DNA from: Streptomyces chartreusis | Lineage (GTDB): Bacteria; Actinomycetota; Actinomycetes; Streptomycetales; Streptomycetaceae | DNA: 64,000 nucleotides | Assembly: GCF_008704715.1 (NCBI RefSeq) | Contig: NZ_CP023689.1 | Span: 6,138,001 to 6,202,000, forward strand | Direction of reading: 5' to 3' | Shown here: positions 1 through 8,470 of the stretch, one piece after another | Numbering within the stretch: the stretch's first letter is position 1 | How the letters are laid out: each line of letters starts with the position of its first letter | Made by a program: the position numbers and the translations under genes | Notes under the pieces: model-generated | The model's input: the letters and a program-made list of their open reading frames with translations, nothing else | Databases searched by the model: none | Told to the model about the DNA's origin: nothing

Positions 1-832
1 CCAGGAGGCGCGTTGTGATGGGGATCGAGGGGTAGTCGACACCCAGCAACCTCGCTATGTGCTCGAACTCTATGTTCTCGTTTCGAGTGCCGAGCTTGCC
101 ATGGAGGTAGTCGCGTAGGCGCGAGCATATGTCGAGCATGGCATTTCCGCTGTCGGTGAGGTGGTAGATGCCGCCTTGAAGGCTCTCGCTGGCAAGGAAT
201 CCAATGATGAAGAGGCGTTCGGTCTCGTACTTCAGCGGTTCCAGGCTTACATTCAGCGCTTTTGCCATGTTTCTGTGGCTTCGATACCCGCTCCTCTTGA
301 CATGCGAGAGGATAGCTATGGGGAGGCCGGGGCGTTTTGAAGAAGCGAAGCGCGTCACGTCCTGAGGAGTGAGCCCGCCAAGGGTGACGTGAAGGAGGAG
401 ATCTCTCGTTATCTCCTCCTTCAAGGTGCGGTATATGGCCTGCCGGGCCCTATCGTTCCCTGCGTCGAAGTCTGGTGGAACCCAGAAGACGCGCAGGCGT
501 GATAGTCGGTCCCGGTAAGGTCCTCTTAGATAGGACTGAGTTACTTCGGTGAAGCGTGCGCGATGCCGGCTTTCATGGCGCGCGATGTATATAGCGGCAT
601 GGATGTCATCTTCGTTGACGAACGTCCTGACGTCCTTGTCTATGCCATCTCCGCCATGCTGCCACAAGGTCTGTCCGGCAACTACCTTCGACCAGTCCCT
701 CTTGAGGTCGCATGAGAAGTCAAAAAGCTTGCGCTGACCTTCTGCGTAGCCGAACAGCCTGGATCTTGAGGCGTCCTCCATGATGCTCAAGGCAGCGGCT
801 GAAAGGAAGTCATGTTCCGGTGATGACGCCAT
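1..832 (-). CDS. Hypothetical protein, third gene of a putative defence operon (3' end outside window)
   Basis: An uninterrupted minus-strand reading frame runs from an ATG at 832 (GGAG five bases upstream) to the window edge without a stop, giving at least 277 residues. I do not recognise the family. The visible protein is mostly polar with no signal peptide or membrane segment. Around residues 185-210 it has a helix-turn-helix-like stretch (RSHRNMAKALNVS), and near 220-240 a winged-helix-like segment (GGIYHLTDSGNAMLD), so DNA binding is possible. It starts 28 bases after the SRA/nuclease-like gene and is surely co-transcribed with it. ATA, AAA and TTG codons are frequent and the GC content is visibly lower than in the genes right of 5.5 kb, which suggests horizontal transfer. 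Function unknown. Confidence 0.8.
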   Translation of the reverse strand, partial: MASSPEHDFLSAAALSIMEDASRSRLFGYAEGQRKLFDFSCDLKRDWSKVVAGQTLWQHGGDGIDKDVRTFVNEDDIHAAIYIARHESRHRARFTEVTQSYLRGPYRDRLSRLRVFWVPPDFDAGNDRARQAIYRTLKEEITRDLLLHVTLGGLTPQDVTRFASSKRPGLPIAILSHVKRSGYRSHRNMAKALNVSLEPLKYETERLFIIGFLASESLQGGIYHLTDSGNAMLDICSRLRDYLHGKLGTRNENIEFEHIARLLGVDYPSIPITTRLL

Positions 833-860
833 GGCGACTCCAAGGGAGGGGTGAGCAGTG

Positions 861-1859
861 CTATTTGGCTGCGCGTCGCGTGTATCCTGTGGCGTCTTGA
901 TATATGAGGTCTATTCCCTCAGTGTGCAGAAAGTTGAACAGATCTTCTTGGGGTTTCTCGGGCAGCAGTACTGAGAGCTTGGGGTTGCGCGGCCTGATAT
1001 GCCGCACGTAGTCCTTCAGTTGACCTACAGCCGTGCGCACTTCTTCGCGGCTGCTCTCGCCGCGCACCGAGTAGAGTTCGTGTTCGGTGGCGTCGTAGAG
1101 GTCGGTTTTCAAGATGGTCGTCGTGCCCGCGATCTTTATTTGGTAAGCAAAGATCTCGTGCTGCTGCTTCTTCAGCTCGTCGAGATACTGATCCCGCAGG
1201 TCTGATTGGCGAAGGTCGGCTATGGAGCTCGGCTGGGCGGCACGTCTGCTCTCGGAGGCTCGTCGCTTCTTGGGCTTTACCATCTTGGGCTCGATCATCC
1301 TGCCGGTGACCACATTCGCCGAAACCCGATGAGCATCGGTTTGGTCCGCAGGTGTGATGACGTCCTTCGCAAGGCGCTCGTAGTCTCCGAGTGGCCGCAT
1401 GCGGAAGACGATGATGCTACGCCGCTGGTTTTCCTCGTCGCCCGCTTCGCGTACGGTGTAAGGCTGTTCCGCGTCCAACGTGAACTCGCCTACATATCGC
1501 TGCTGTTTGGCGGCGGACTTGGATCCGGGGACTCTCCCCATGGCCATGAACACACGCAGAGACTTTCCAGCTTCCTTGTGGTAGAGGACCGCCGCGTTGC
1601 GTGAGCCGTTTCGTCCGAGAAAGGTTTGGTCTCCACGAATGCCTTGGCCCGTGTACTCAAACACGGGCCCTAGCTCGTCCTCTTCCTCTAGCCAGCCATC
1701 CTCGTAGCCGTACTTCTTCCCGCTTTCGTGATCTACGTAGATCAGGATGTTTCGGGTGGAGTCAGATGGGATGATCCCGCCTTGGGTCCCGCCGCCGAAG
1801 ACTGCCTTCATCTCTTCGCGCGTGGTCAGCAGCCCGGGCCTGATCGAAGCTAAGTCCAT
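861..1859 (-). CDS. SRA/YDG-like domain protein with C-terminal PD-(D/E)XK-like domain
   Basis: A 332-residue protein with two recognisable parts. The N-terminal ~140 residues (GGTQGGIIPS, KKYGYEDGW, FEYTGQGIRGDQTF, RNAAVLYHKE) resemble the YDG/SRA-type reader domain of ScoMcrA-like modification-dependent restriction proteins, which bind modified DNA. The last ~110 residues resemble the PD-(D/E)XK-fold domain that often follows it: TTILKTDLYDATEHELYSVR, then SSREEVRTAVGQLKDYVRHI and a terminal LLPEKPQEDLFNFLH. Relatives as I remember them read E-A-K after the LY; here the positions are S-V-R, so the usual ExK catalytic pair seems lost. A lysine-rich linker (KMVKPKKRR) joins the halves. It lies 42 bases after the helicase gene. 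The domain calls come from pattern memory, not a search. Confidence 0.75.
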   Translation of the reverse strand: MDLASIRPGLLTTREEMKAVFGGGTQGGIIPSDSTRNILIYVDHESGKKYGYEDGWLEEEDELGPVFEYTGQGIRGDQTFLGRNGSRNAAVLYHKEAGKSLRVFMAMGRVPGSKSAAKQQRYVGEFTLDAEQPYTVREAGDEENQRRSIIVFRMRPLGDYERLAKDVITPADQTDAHRVSANVVTGRMIEPKMVKPKKRRASESRRAAQPSSIADLRQSDLRDQYLDELKKQQHEIFAYQIKIAGTTTILKTDLYDATEHELYSVRGESSREEVRTAVGQLKDYVRHIRPRNPKLSVLLPEKPQEDLFNFLHTEGIDLIYQDATGYTRRAAK

Positions 1860-1901
1860 GCCGTGACGTTAGCTGATCGCTCTGACATTGACTGTGATCA
1901 G

Positions 1902-4900
1902 CTAGCCCGCAGTGATGCCCGAGTACGACCAAACGTCCGCAGGTAGCTCATAGTGGAGCCGCCAGGTGATGGCCATCGGCTTGCTGCCCTCGTGGCTGAC
2001 ATAGGTCGCCGGGCCGAGCAGCATCCACGGCTGCGCCTTGCCGATGTCGGTGTCCTTGTAGCGCCGCATGAACAGCAGTACGTGGCTTCCGCGTTGAGTG
2101 TGCTGTTGGTACCGCAGGCCAGTGGGCGAGGTCTCTGCGGTTGTGCTCTGTGACTCCCAGTGGAACAGGGAAGCGGCCAGCGCATAGTCCTTGTAGCGGA
2201 CGGTGGGGGAGAAGTCCTTCTCGTTCTTCTCAAGGGTGATCAGCAGGGCGTCCGTCTGGTTCGACTCATCCCACAGGACACCCTGTGCGAAGGATCCGGG
2301 CATCTGACCGCCGAGGCGAGCAACGCCGAGCGCGGCCAAGATCTCCGAGCGGTTGTACGCACTGTGGATCTTCAAGGGGATGTGTGCGTGCGGGCCCTCC
2401 AAAGGAATGGGGAAGTGGTCCGCTTGCCCCATCACATGGTCGAGTACCTGCTGCACTTCGCTCCGGAGCGCTCGCTGCCCAAGGAGCGATTGCAGCCCCT
2501 CTGCGTAAGAGCTGAACCCGCCAGCCTTGTCCCAAAGGTTGAAGAAGAGCATGCGTGCGTAGGTTTGGTCCGTTGGACTCAGTGACTCGTACCGCGGGGC
2601 GTCATCGCTCAACAGGCGGGCGTATGCGTCAGCACGTTCGCGGTCATCGACGTGCAAGAACGCGTGCACGCGCTTCAGCAGGTCTTCTTCGCCCGGCTGT
2701 TCCGGCAGGTCGGCCAGGCCGGCCCGGCGCAGCACTGACGTCCATGAGTTGCTCGACTTGTACAGTTCCCGGATCTCGCGGCGGCTCTCCCTGAGATAGT
2801 CCGCGAGGAGCGGTGTACCGAAGGCTCTCACTTCCTTAGCGAGGGTCTGCACGGTCGCCTTAATCTGGGTGCGGATGTTGTCCAGGACCAGATCCTTGGA
2901 CTTGCCCTCAAGAATGATCTGGCAGCCGGACGGCAGCAGGGGGAAGTCATGCTCAACGTGCTCAAGGAGTCGGTTACGCGACAGGTTGGTCATCGCCCGG
3001 AACTGCTCTTCGAAGCGAAACTCGGCGCGGTGCTGGCCGATGAAGTCGAGCACAGTGAGCACAGGCTTGTCGGGCGTGCGGCGCAGGCCTCGCCCAAGCT
3101 GCTGTAGGAAGACCGTGGCGCTGCTGGTTGGGCGCAGAAGTAGCAGTGTGTCGACGTCCGGGATGTCCAAGCCTTCGTTGAAGAGGTCCACGGAGAAGAT
3201 GACTTGGATCTCGCCTGCCTTGAGCTGGGACAGAACATGGTCACGGACTTCGGGCCGAGACGCGCTGTCCAGGGCCTCCGCCTTGAAGCCTGCCTCTTGG
3301 AAACACTTCGCCATGAAGTGAGCGTGCTTCCTGCTGACGCAGAAGCCGAGCGCCCGCATGCTCATGGGGTCGGACACCTTGTCCCGCACCTGCTTGATGA
3401 CGATGCGGGCTCGGGCGTGGTCAGCGGAGAACAGGTCACCGAGCTGACTTTGGTCGTAGGTCCCGGAACGCCAGTTGAGCCGAGAAAGGTCGGTGCCGTC
3501 AGGCACTCCGAAGTAGTGGAATGGGCAGAGGAGGTCGTTGTCGAGGGCCTCCCATAGCCGCATTTCGGCTGCGATCCGCCCTTCGAAGAAGGTGTCTTGC
3601 ACGTTGAGGCCATCAGCTCGCTCGGGGGTGGCGGTCAGGCCCAGCAGCTGCTTCGGCTTGAAGTGGTTGAGAACGCGTCGATACGTCGCAGCCGTCGCGT
3701 GATGGAACTCGTCGATGACGATGATGTCGAAGTGTTCCGGGGCGAACTGGTCGAGACGCTGGTCGGTGAGCGACTGGACACTCGCGAAGACGTGCTTCCA
3801 GTCGCGCGGCAGCTCGCCGGAGAAGAGCACTTCGCCGAACGAAGCATCATCGAGTACTTCGCGGTACTTGCGCAGCGACTGTCTGAGGATCTCTTTGCGG
3901 TGTGCCACGAAGAGAAGCCGCGGGTACTGCTTGCCGCCCGACTCCTTGTGTAGATCGCGGTAGTCAAGTGCGGCCATGACCGTCTTGCCCGTACCAGTCG
4001 CTGCAACCAGCAGGTTGTGTTGGTGGCCGTGGATCTCACGCGCGACACGTAGCCGCTCCAGCATGTCGGCCTGGTGGGGGTAGGGCCGCACTTCAAGGCC
4101 AGAGAGGCTGATCTTGGCATCCTGACTCGACGTCGATCCGCCCGCGGCGCGCAAAGCGTCGTCCAGCTTGTGGGCGTCGCGATCCGGGTCGTACGGCTCA
4201 AAAGCGATGTCGTTCCAGTACGCATCGAAGGTCGCCTCGAACTTGTTCAGTACGGCCGGGGTAGCCACCGACGAAAGGCGCACGTTCCATTCCAGGCCGT
4301 CGAGTAGCGCAGCCTTCGAGAGATTGGAGCTGCCGACGTACGCCGTATCGAAGCCGCTCTGGCGGCGGAACAGCCAGGCTTTTGCATGGAGGCGCGTGGA
4401 GCGGATCTCGTAGTTGACCCTCACCTCAGCCCCGAAGTCGCGGACGAGTCGGTCGAGTGCATGGCGGTCGGTGGCGCCGATGTACGTCGTGGTGATGACG
4501 CGGATGGGGATGCCCCGTTCCGCGGCGGCACGGAGGGAGTCTTCGAGTACGCGCAGGCCGTACCACTTCACGAAAGCGCACAGCAGATCAATGCGGTCAG
4601 CCGTGGCTAGTTCGGCGCGCAACTCGCTACCGAGGCTCGGATCCTCGGGAGAGTTGGTGATGAGGGCAGTCTCTGAGAGTGGCGTCAGGGGGCGTACCGC
4701 GTAGACACCGGGGGCTTCCTTCTCCGCTAGAGCTAGGAGCTGGCGGGGGCCATCAGCGATGACCTCGACGGCGTCGCTGTTGCCCGGGTCGGCTGGGTCA
4801 GATGCGAGCGCCTGAATGATCTGATTCGCCACAGCGACGCGCTTGTCATGCGGCAGCTGGCTAAGCCGTCGGCTTACGGCCTGGCTGATGTGTCGGGCAA

Positions 4901-5051
4901 GCACATGGGGTGACGATTCCTCGCTTACCTCGTCATCGATGGCTTTCCATCCCGCCCCGCTCAACTGATCCATCTGTGCTTGCATGCGCTCGGTGACGAG
5001 TTCCTCGTAAACACCCGCGACAGGCTGCGACAGATCCCTCGGCTGAGCCAC
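1902..5051 (-). CDS. PLD-family nuclease / DEAD-box helicase / DUF3427 fusion protein
   Basis: A protein of about 1,049 residues and the first gene of the left-edge operon. From the GTG at 5051 it shows an HKD (phospholipase D-like) nuclease module with RLHAKAW at about 222-224 and VGSSNLS at 240-246. An SF2 helicase core follows: Walker A ATGTGKT about 353-357, motif II VIDEFHHA about 446-453, motif III GLTATPER about 480, and motif VI QQLGRGLRR about 680. The C-terminal ~180 residues are DUF3427-like. This COG3886-COG1061-DUF3427 architecture recurs in bacterial defence islands, where it is expected to translocate on and cut DNA. I chose GTG 5051 because GGGGA lies 7 bases upstream; an in-frame GTG at 5072 has no ribosome-binding site. 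GC is lower than in the flanking chromosome. Confidence 0.88.
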   Translation of the reverse strand: MAQPRDLSQPVAGVYEELVTERMQAQMDQLSGAGWKAIDDEVSEESSPHVLARHISQAVSRRLSQLPHDKRVAVANQIIQALASDPADPGNSDAVEVIADGPRQLLALAEKEAPGVYAVRPLTPLSETALITNSPEDPSLGSELRAELATADRIDLLCAFVKWYGLRVLEDSLRAAAERGIPIRVITTTYIGATDRHALDRLVRDFGAEVRVNYEIRSTRLHAKAWLFRRQSGFDTAYVGSSNLSKAALLDGLEWNVRLSSVATPAVLNKFEATFDAYWNDIAFEPYDPDRDAHKLDDALRAAGGSTSSQDAKISLSGLEVRPYPHQADMLERLRVAREIHGHQHNLLVAATGTGKTVMAALDYRDLHKESGGKQYPRLLFVAHRKEILRQSLRKYREVLDDASFGEVLFSGELPRDWKHVFASVQSLTDQRLDQFAPEHFDIIVIDEFHHATAATYRRVLNHFKPKQLLGLTATPERADGLNVQDTFFEGRIAAEMRLWEALDNDLLCPFHYFGVPDGTDLSRLNWRSGTYDQSQLGDLFSADHARARIVIKQVRDKVSDPMSMRALGFCVSRKHAHFMAKCFQEAGFKAEALDSASRPEVRDHVLSQLKAGEIQVIFSVDLFNEGLDIPDVDTLLLLRPTSSATVFLQQLGRGLRRTPDKPVLTVLDFIGQHRAEFRFEEQFRAMTNLSRNRLLEHVEHDFPLLPSGCQIILEGKSKDLVLDNIRTQIKATVQTLAKEVRAFGTPLLADYLRESRREIRELYKSSNSWTSVLRRAGLADLPEQPGEEDLLKRVHAFLHVDDRERADAYARLLSDDAPRYESLSPTDQTYARMLFFNLWDKAGGFSSYAEGLQSLLGQRALRSEVQQVLDHVMGQADHFPIPLEGPHAHIPLKIHSAYNRSEILAALGVARLGGQMPGSFAQGVLWDESNQTDALLITLEKNEKDFSPTVRYKDYALAASLFHWESQSTTAETSPTGLRYQQHTQRGSHVLLFMRRYKDTDIGKAQPWMLLGPATYVSHEGSKPMAITWRLHYELPADVWSYSGITAG

Positions 5052-5072
5052 GCTGATTTCCCCAATCCCCAC

Positions 5073-5501
5073 ACAGCAATGACTCTGTTGTAGCAGGCGA
5101 CACCGACAGCCCCACGGACGATGTGCGTTTCTTCGCAGGCACCGTTGGGCCGCCCGCTTCTTTGGCAGTGTCGTGCCTCCGCGAGCCGCGTCAAGGGCGC
5201 TTCACTCCGCTGCGCTGCGTTCCGCGTCGGCTGCGCCGATGGCCCTGCGGGCCGCCCTTGACCCGGCTCGCTCCAGCACGGGGGAGAAGCGAGCGGGCGG
5301 CCCGGAGGGATGGGGGGCCCAGGTGGGGTGAGGAGAGGTCGGCCGGGTGGTCAGCGGGGTTGGGGGCGCGCCGGCGGGTCAGGGCACGCCGGGTCGGCTT
5401 AGCGGCTGGCCTCCGGTGGGTGGTGGGTGCCGCGAGTGTCCGGCCGGTGGGTGGGACGTTGAAGGTTTCAGGCTGAGAGAGGGGGGCGGGTGCCGCCGGT
5501 G
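5073..5501. other. Gene-free region with a long inverted repeat at the edge of the low-GC island
   Basis: No convincing gene lies here; the open frames are low-complexity shadows. The main structure is an inverted repeat: an 18-base arm at 5182-5199 (core GTCAAGGGCG) matches 5253-5270 in reverse complement with one mismatch, across a 53-base spacer. It sits where base composition changes from the low-GC defence operon to typical Streptomyces DNA. It could be a terminator-like structure or a trace of insertion. From 5275 to 5500 the sequence is G-rich and featureless. Confidence 0.5.
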
Positions 5502-6524
5502 TCAGGCCGGGGACTGGGCTCCGTGGCATGCTCCGTACGTCTGGCCCGAGCCGCACCAGCAGATCGCCCCCCGCTGCGGCGGCCAAGCCGTCGCTCGGCC
5601 ACGGGCCGCCAGTGTCGTGGCGTACTGCGGGAGCAGCGTCGTGTCCTCCGGGGAGGAGAGTTCCGAGGCGGCGAAGGCCTCGTAGGACGGGACCGTGCCG
5701 GTGACGATGCCCAGGTTCGGGGTGCCGGAGGTCGAGAGTTCGCGGAGCGAGCCCTCTATCGTCGTCAGGTGCTCCTCGTGGGAGGGGTACTCCGAGGTGA
5801 GGGACGGGTACGCGGTCAGGAGTTCCGTCAGTTCGGCTGTCGTCCAGTGCAGGACCGCCACGGGGAAGGGGCGGGACAGTGCCTCGCGGTAGGCGCCCAG
5901 TTCCGCGCGGAGGCGGGAGATCTCCGCCTCCAGTTCCGCCGGGTTGTCCGAGCCCAGGGACCATACGCGCTTGGGGTCGTGGAGCTCGTCCAGGGAGACC
6001 GGCATCGAGTGCAGGGTGTCCGCGAAAGTGTCCCACTCGTCGTGCGGGGCGCCCAGCATCCGGCGGACCCGGTGGCGGCCGAAGAGGAGGGTGTGGGTGG
6101 CGTACGGGGGCTCCGCCACGTCCGTCAGGAGGAGCTGCACGCCCTCCGTGAACGTCTCCTGCGCCTGCTCCAGCTCGTCGTGGGACTCCAGCGCCTCCGC
6201 CACGATCACCCAGGGGGCCGGGTCGCGCGGGGCGGCTGCCCTGACGCCGTCGATGATCGCGCGGGCCTCTGCCTCGTGGCCGTACTCCCACAGGTTCGAG
6301 GCCTTCAGGGCGCGTACCAGGTGGGGGTGCTCCAGGGGCGTCGACGACGACAGCAGGTTGTCGTAGAGCGCGGTCGCGGCGGGGCGGTCGCCGGACAGTT
6401 CCAGGTGGGCCGCGGCCCGCAGCAGCAGGGCCTCGGCGTCCTCCGGGTAGAGGCCGGCGGTTCGCTCCAGGCGTGCCGCTTCGGCGGTGTGGTCGACGTT
6501 TTCGGCAGGCGTGTCGGGGCGCAT
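5502..6524 (-). CDS. TPR-like protein with C-terminal SEC-C motif
   Basis: A protein of about 340 residues. The N-terminal ~130 residues are helical and TPR-like (YPEDAEALLLRAAAHLELSG, HEAEARAIIDG). The middle is an extended helical domain. The protein ends in a SEC-C zinc-binding motif (ICWCGSGQTYGACHG), with cysteines spaced as in the C-terminal tail of SecA. Such tails bind zinc and mediate protein contacts; the role here is unknown. The frame stays open far upstream, but codon-like composition begins near MRPDTPAENVDHT, so I use the ATG at 6524; the ATG at 6545 is also possible. Neither has a clear Shine-Dalgarno sequence. The preceding gene on this strand is the galactanase at 6737-8209. 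Confidence 0.82.
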   Translation of the reverse strand: MRPDTPAENVDHTAEAARLERTAGLYPEDAEALLLRAAAHLELSGDRPAATALYDNLLSSSTPLEHPHLVRALKASNLWEYGHEAEARAIIDGVRAAAPRDPAPWVIVAEALESHDELEQAQETFTEGVQLLLTDVAEPPYATHTLLFGRHRVRRMLGAPHDEWDTFADTLHSMPVSLDELHDPKRVWSLGSDNPAELEAEISRLRAELGAYREALSRPFPVAVLHWTTAELTELLTAYPSLTSEYPSHEEHLTTIEGSLRELSTSGTPNLGIVTGTVPSYEAFAASELSSPEDTTLLPQYATTLAARGRATAWPPQRGAICWCGSGQTYGACHGAQSPA

Positions 6525-6736
6525 GGGGGACACCGTACTGCCCATGGCTGACGGAGGAGAGAACGGAGGGGGGAAGAGGGTGCAGATATTGCCTGGTCGA
6601 GGCGGCGCGGTCCGAGGGAGCGTGACGCGATCGCGGGCGCGGTGAGAGCTCGGGGCGGGCTCGGCCGGGCCGGGGCCGGTGCGGGAGGGCTCGGTCGTGC
6701 CGGGGCCGGTGTCCGGGATCGCGTCACGCCGGCGTC

Positions 6737-8209
6737 TCAGATCACCACACCGTCGATCTGCAACGTCTGCACCGACTGCGCCGCGAACGGCACAGCCACC
6801 GACTTCCCGCTCAGGTACGTGTTCGAGTACGACCGGTATTGGTCGCCGCCCGTCGTCACCGTGTTCCAGCGCGGGACCAGGCCGCCTGTGCCGCCGGAGA
6901 CCGTGGTGAAGCGGGAGAGGTCGAAGGTGAGGGTCTGCGCCGAGGTGGAGGTGTTCACCGCGACTATCACCAGGCGGCGGGCCGAGGCGTCGTAGGCCGC
7001 CGCCGCGTAGCTCACGCCCGTGTCCAGGATCCGCATGCCGGGGCGGATGTGGCGGCTGAACTGTGCCAGTACGTAGTACTTGGTCTGGATTGTGGTGGGC
7101 TGGAGTGTGTTCGCGTCGTAGGCGATCAGTGCCCAGCCCGTCGTCGGGTCCATGACCTGCCAGTAGCACCAGGCCGTCGGGTGCAGCCAGCGGAAGTCGT
7201 AGCAGAGGTTGGAGGCCAGGGTGAGGCCGGTGCCGTCGCCGTCGCCCGTCTCCGAGTTCCACAGCTTCTTGCCGGACGTGGTGACCACGTCCGTGTAGAG
7301 GAGGTCGCGGCGGCCGCCCGAGCCCTGGTAGCCGTGCACGTTGACCTGGCTGACCAGCGCCTTGGTGGCGGAGTCGTAGGACGACCACGTCGAGCGGGCC
7401 GTGTCGTAGTTCGTCTCGTCCGAGGCCGAGATACGGATGCCCGACAGGCCGCGCTTGTCCAACTCGCTGCGCATGTACGGGAGTACGGCCGCCTGGACCG
7501 CCGGGTCCATGTGGCAGCCCTCCTGGGTGCCGGTGGCGGTCCACCAGCTGGAGGCCGGCTCGTTGAAGGGGTCGACCGTCGCGAAGTTCACGCCCCAGTT
7601 CGACTTCGCGTACAGCGCCGTCGCCGCCAGGTGCGACGCGTGCTGGCGGTAGTTCCAGGTCTGGAGGTTGTTGCCGCCGCCCGCCGCGCCGGACGGGTTG
7701 TGGTTGGAACACATCCACCACATGGGGGAGTTGGCGAACAGCTCCGTCGTCGCGCCTCGCTGCGTCGCCTTCACCAGCATCGCGCGCTGGTTGGCGTCCG
7801 CCGTCCACTTCCAGGCGGAGGAGGTGGGGTCCTCGTTGTTCCAGTCCTGCCAGAAGCCCTCGATCTGCTTGAAGCCGGGGATGTTCGCCGACTCGGCCAT
7901 CGACTCGCCGCCCACGCTGTTCCAGCTGCACGCGCCGAGGTTGTAGCGGGCGATGTTGAGGCCGAGGCCGGGCAGTGCCGTGCCGTTGTAGGTCACCGAC
8001 CTGGTGGTGAAGAAGAGGTCGGCGAAGTCGTCCCGGGCGCCGAAGACGTTCGCCCACCAGGCCAGCGAGGTGCCCCAGCCTTCCCAAGTGCCGTACGACG
8101 TACCGGGGTTGATGGCGACGGTCGCGTCCGCGTGTGCGGTGCCCGTGGCCAGGGCGCCGCCGAGGAACGCGCCGCCTGTCGCCGCCAGCAGAGTTCTGCG
8201 TCGGATCAT
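6737..8209 (-). CDS. Secreted glycoside hydrolase, endo-beta-1,6-galactanase-like (GH30 type)
   Basis: A 490-residue exported enzyme. The N-terminus MIRRRTLLAATGG is a Tat-like signal ending near GTAHA. The mature part begins INPGTSYGTWEGWGTSLAWW and contains LGLNIARYNLGAC, as in the (beta/alpha)8 clan-A enzymes of the GH30_5 galactanase group. The candidate acid/base glutamate is in VDPFNEPASSW (about residue 235) and the nucleophile in WNSETGDGD (about 325). A C-terminal beta-sandwich domain follows. It would cleave beta-1,6-galactan side chains of plant arabinogalactans outside the cell. The ATG at 8209 has GGAGAA four bases upstream; a longer upstream extension lacks coding character. The gene stands alone, with a 260-base region separating it from the divergent sortase. 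Confidence 0.85.
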   Translation of the reverse strand: MIRRRTLLAATGGAFLGGALATGTAHADATVAINPGTSYGTWEGWGTSLAWWANVFGARDDFADLFFTTRSVTYNGTALPGLGLNIARYNLGACSWNSVGGESMAESANIPGFKQIEGFWQDWNNEDPTSSAWKWTADANQRAMLVKATQRGATTELFANSPMWWMCSNHNPSGAAGGGNNLQTWNYRQHASHLAATALYAKSNWGVNFATVDPFNEPASSWWTATGTQEGCHMDPAVQAAVLPYMRSELDKRGLSGIRISASDETNYDTARSTWSSYDSATKALVSQVNVHGYQGSGGRRDLLYTDVVTTSGKKLWNSETGDGDGTGLTLASNLCYDFRWLHPTAWCYWQVMDPTTGWALIAYDANTLQPTTIQTKYYVLAQFSRHIRPGMRILDTGVSYAAAAYDASARRLVIVAVNTSTSAQTLTFDLSRFTTVSGGTGGLVPRWNTVTTGGDQYRSYSNTYLSGKSVAVPFAAQSVQTLQIDGVVI

Positions 8210-8470
8210 GACTTCTCCGCTTCGCTCAACGGCCGGTGTCGGCGGTGTCGTCGTCGAACCGGCTCCATGGCCTGTCCCGTTCATGCCGACACGAAGCATC
8301 GGGTGTGGCGCGTGGGGTTGTCGAGGGTTCCGACAGCCCTTTCTCAAACCTGTGGAGGAAGTGTTCGGAGGGTCGGACGCATGCAGCGTGCGGGGCAGGG
8401 CGCGCATGGGTCTGGAGACCTCGCCCCGCGGCACCTATCGTGCGGGCGGCTCCGGTGAAGGAGGCTCAAG

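Noticed and set aside
5191..6291. Minus-strand open frame rich in Arg, Pro and Gly overlapping the SEC-C gene
   Set aside because: It overlaps the well-supported SEC-C protein on the same strand, has extreme composition and no domain. It is a GC-skew shadow.
6839..8458. 539-codon frame antisense to the galactanase
   Set aside because: Val/Arg/Gly-rich shadow of a clear gene with catalytic motifs and a Tat signal.
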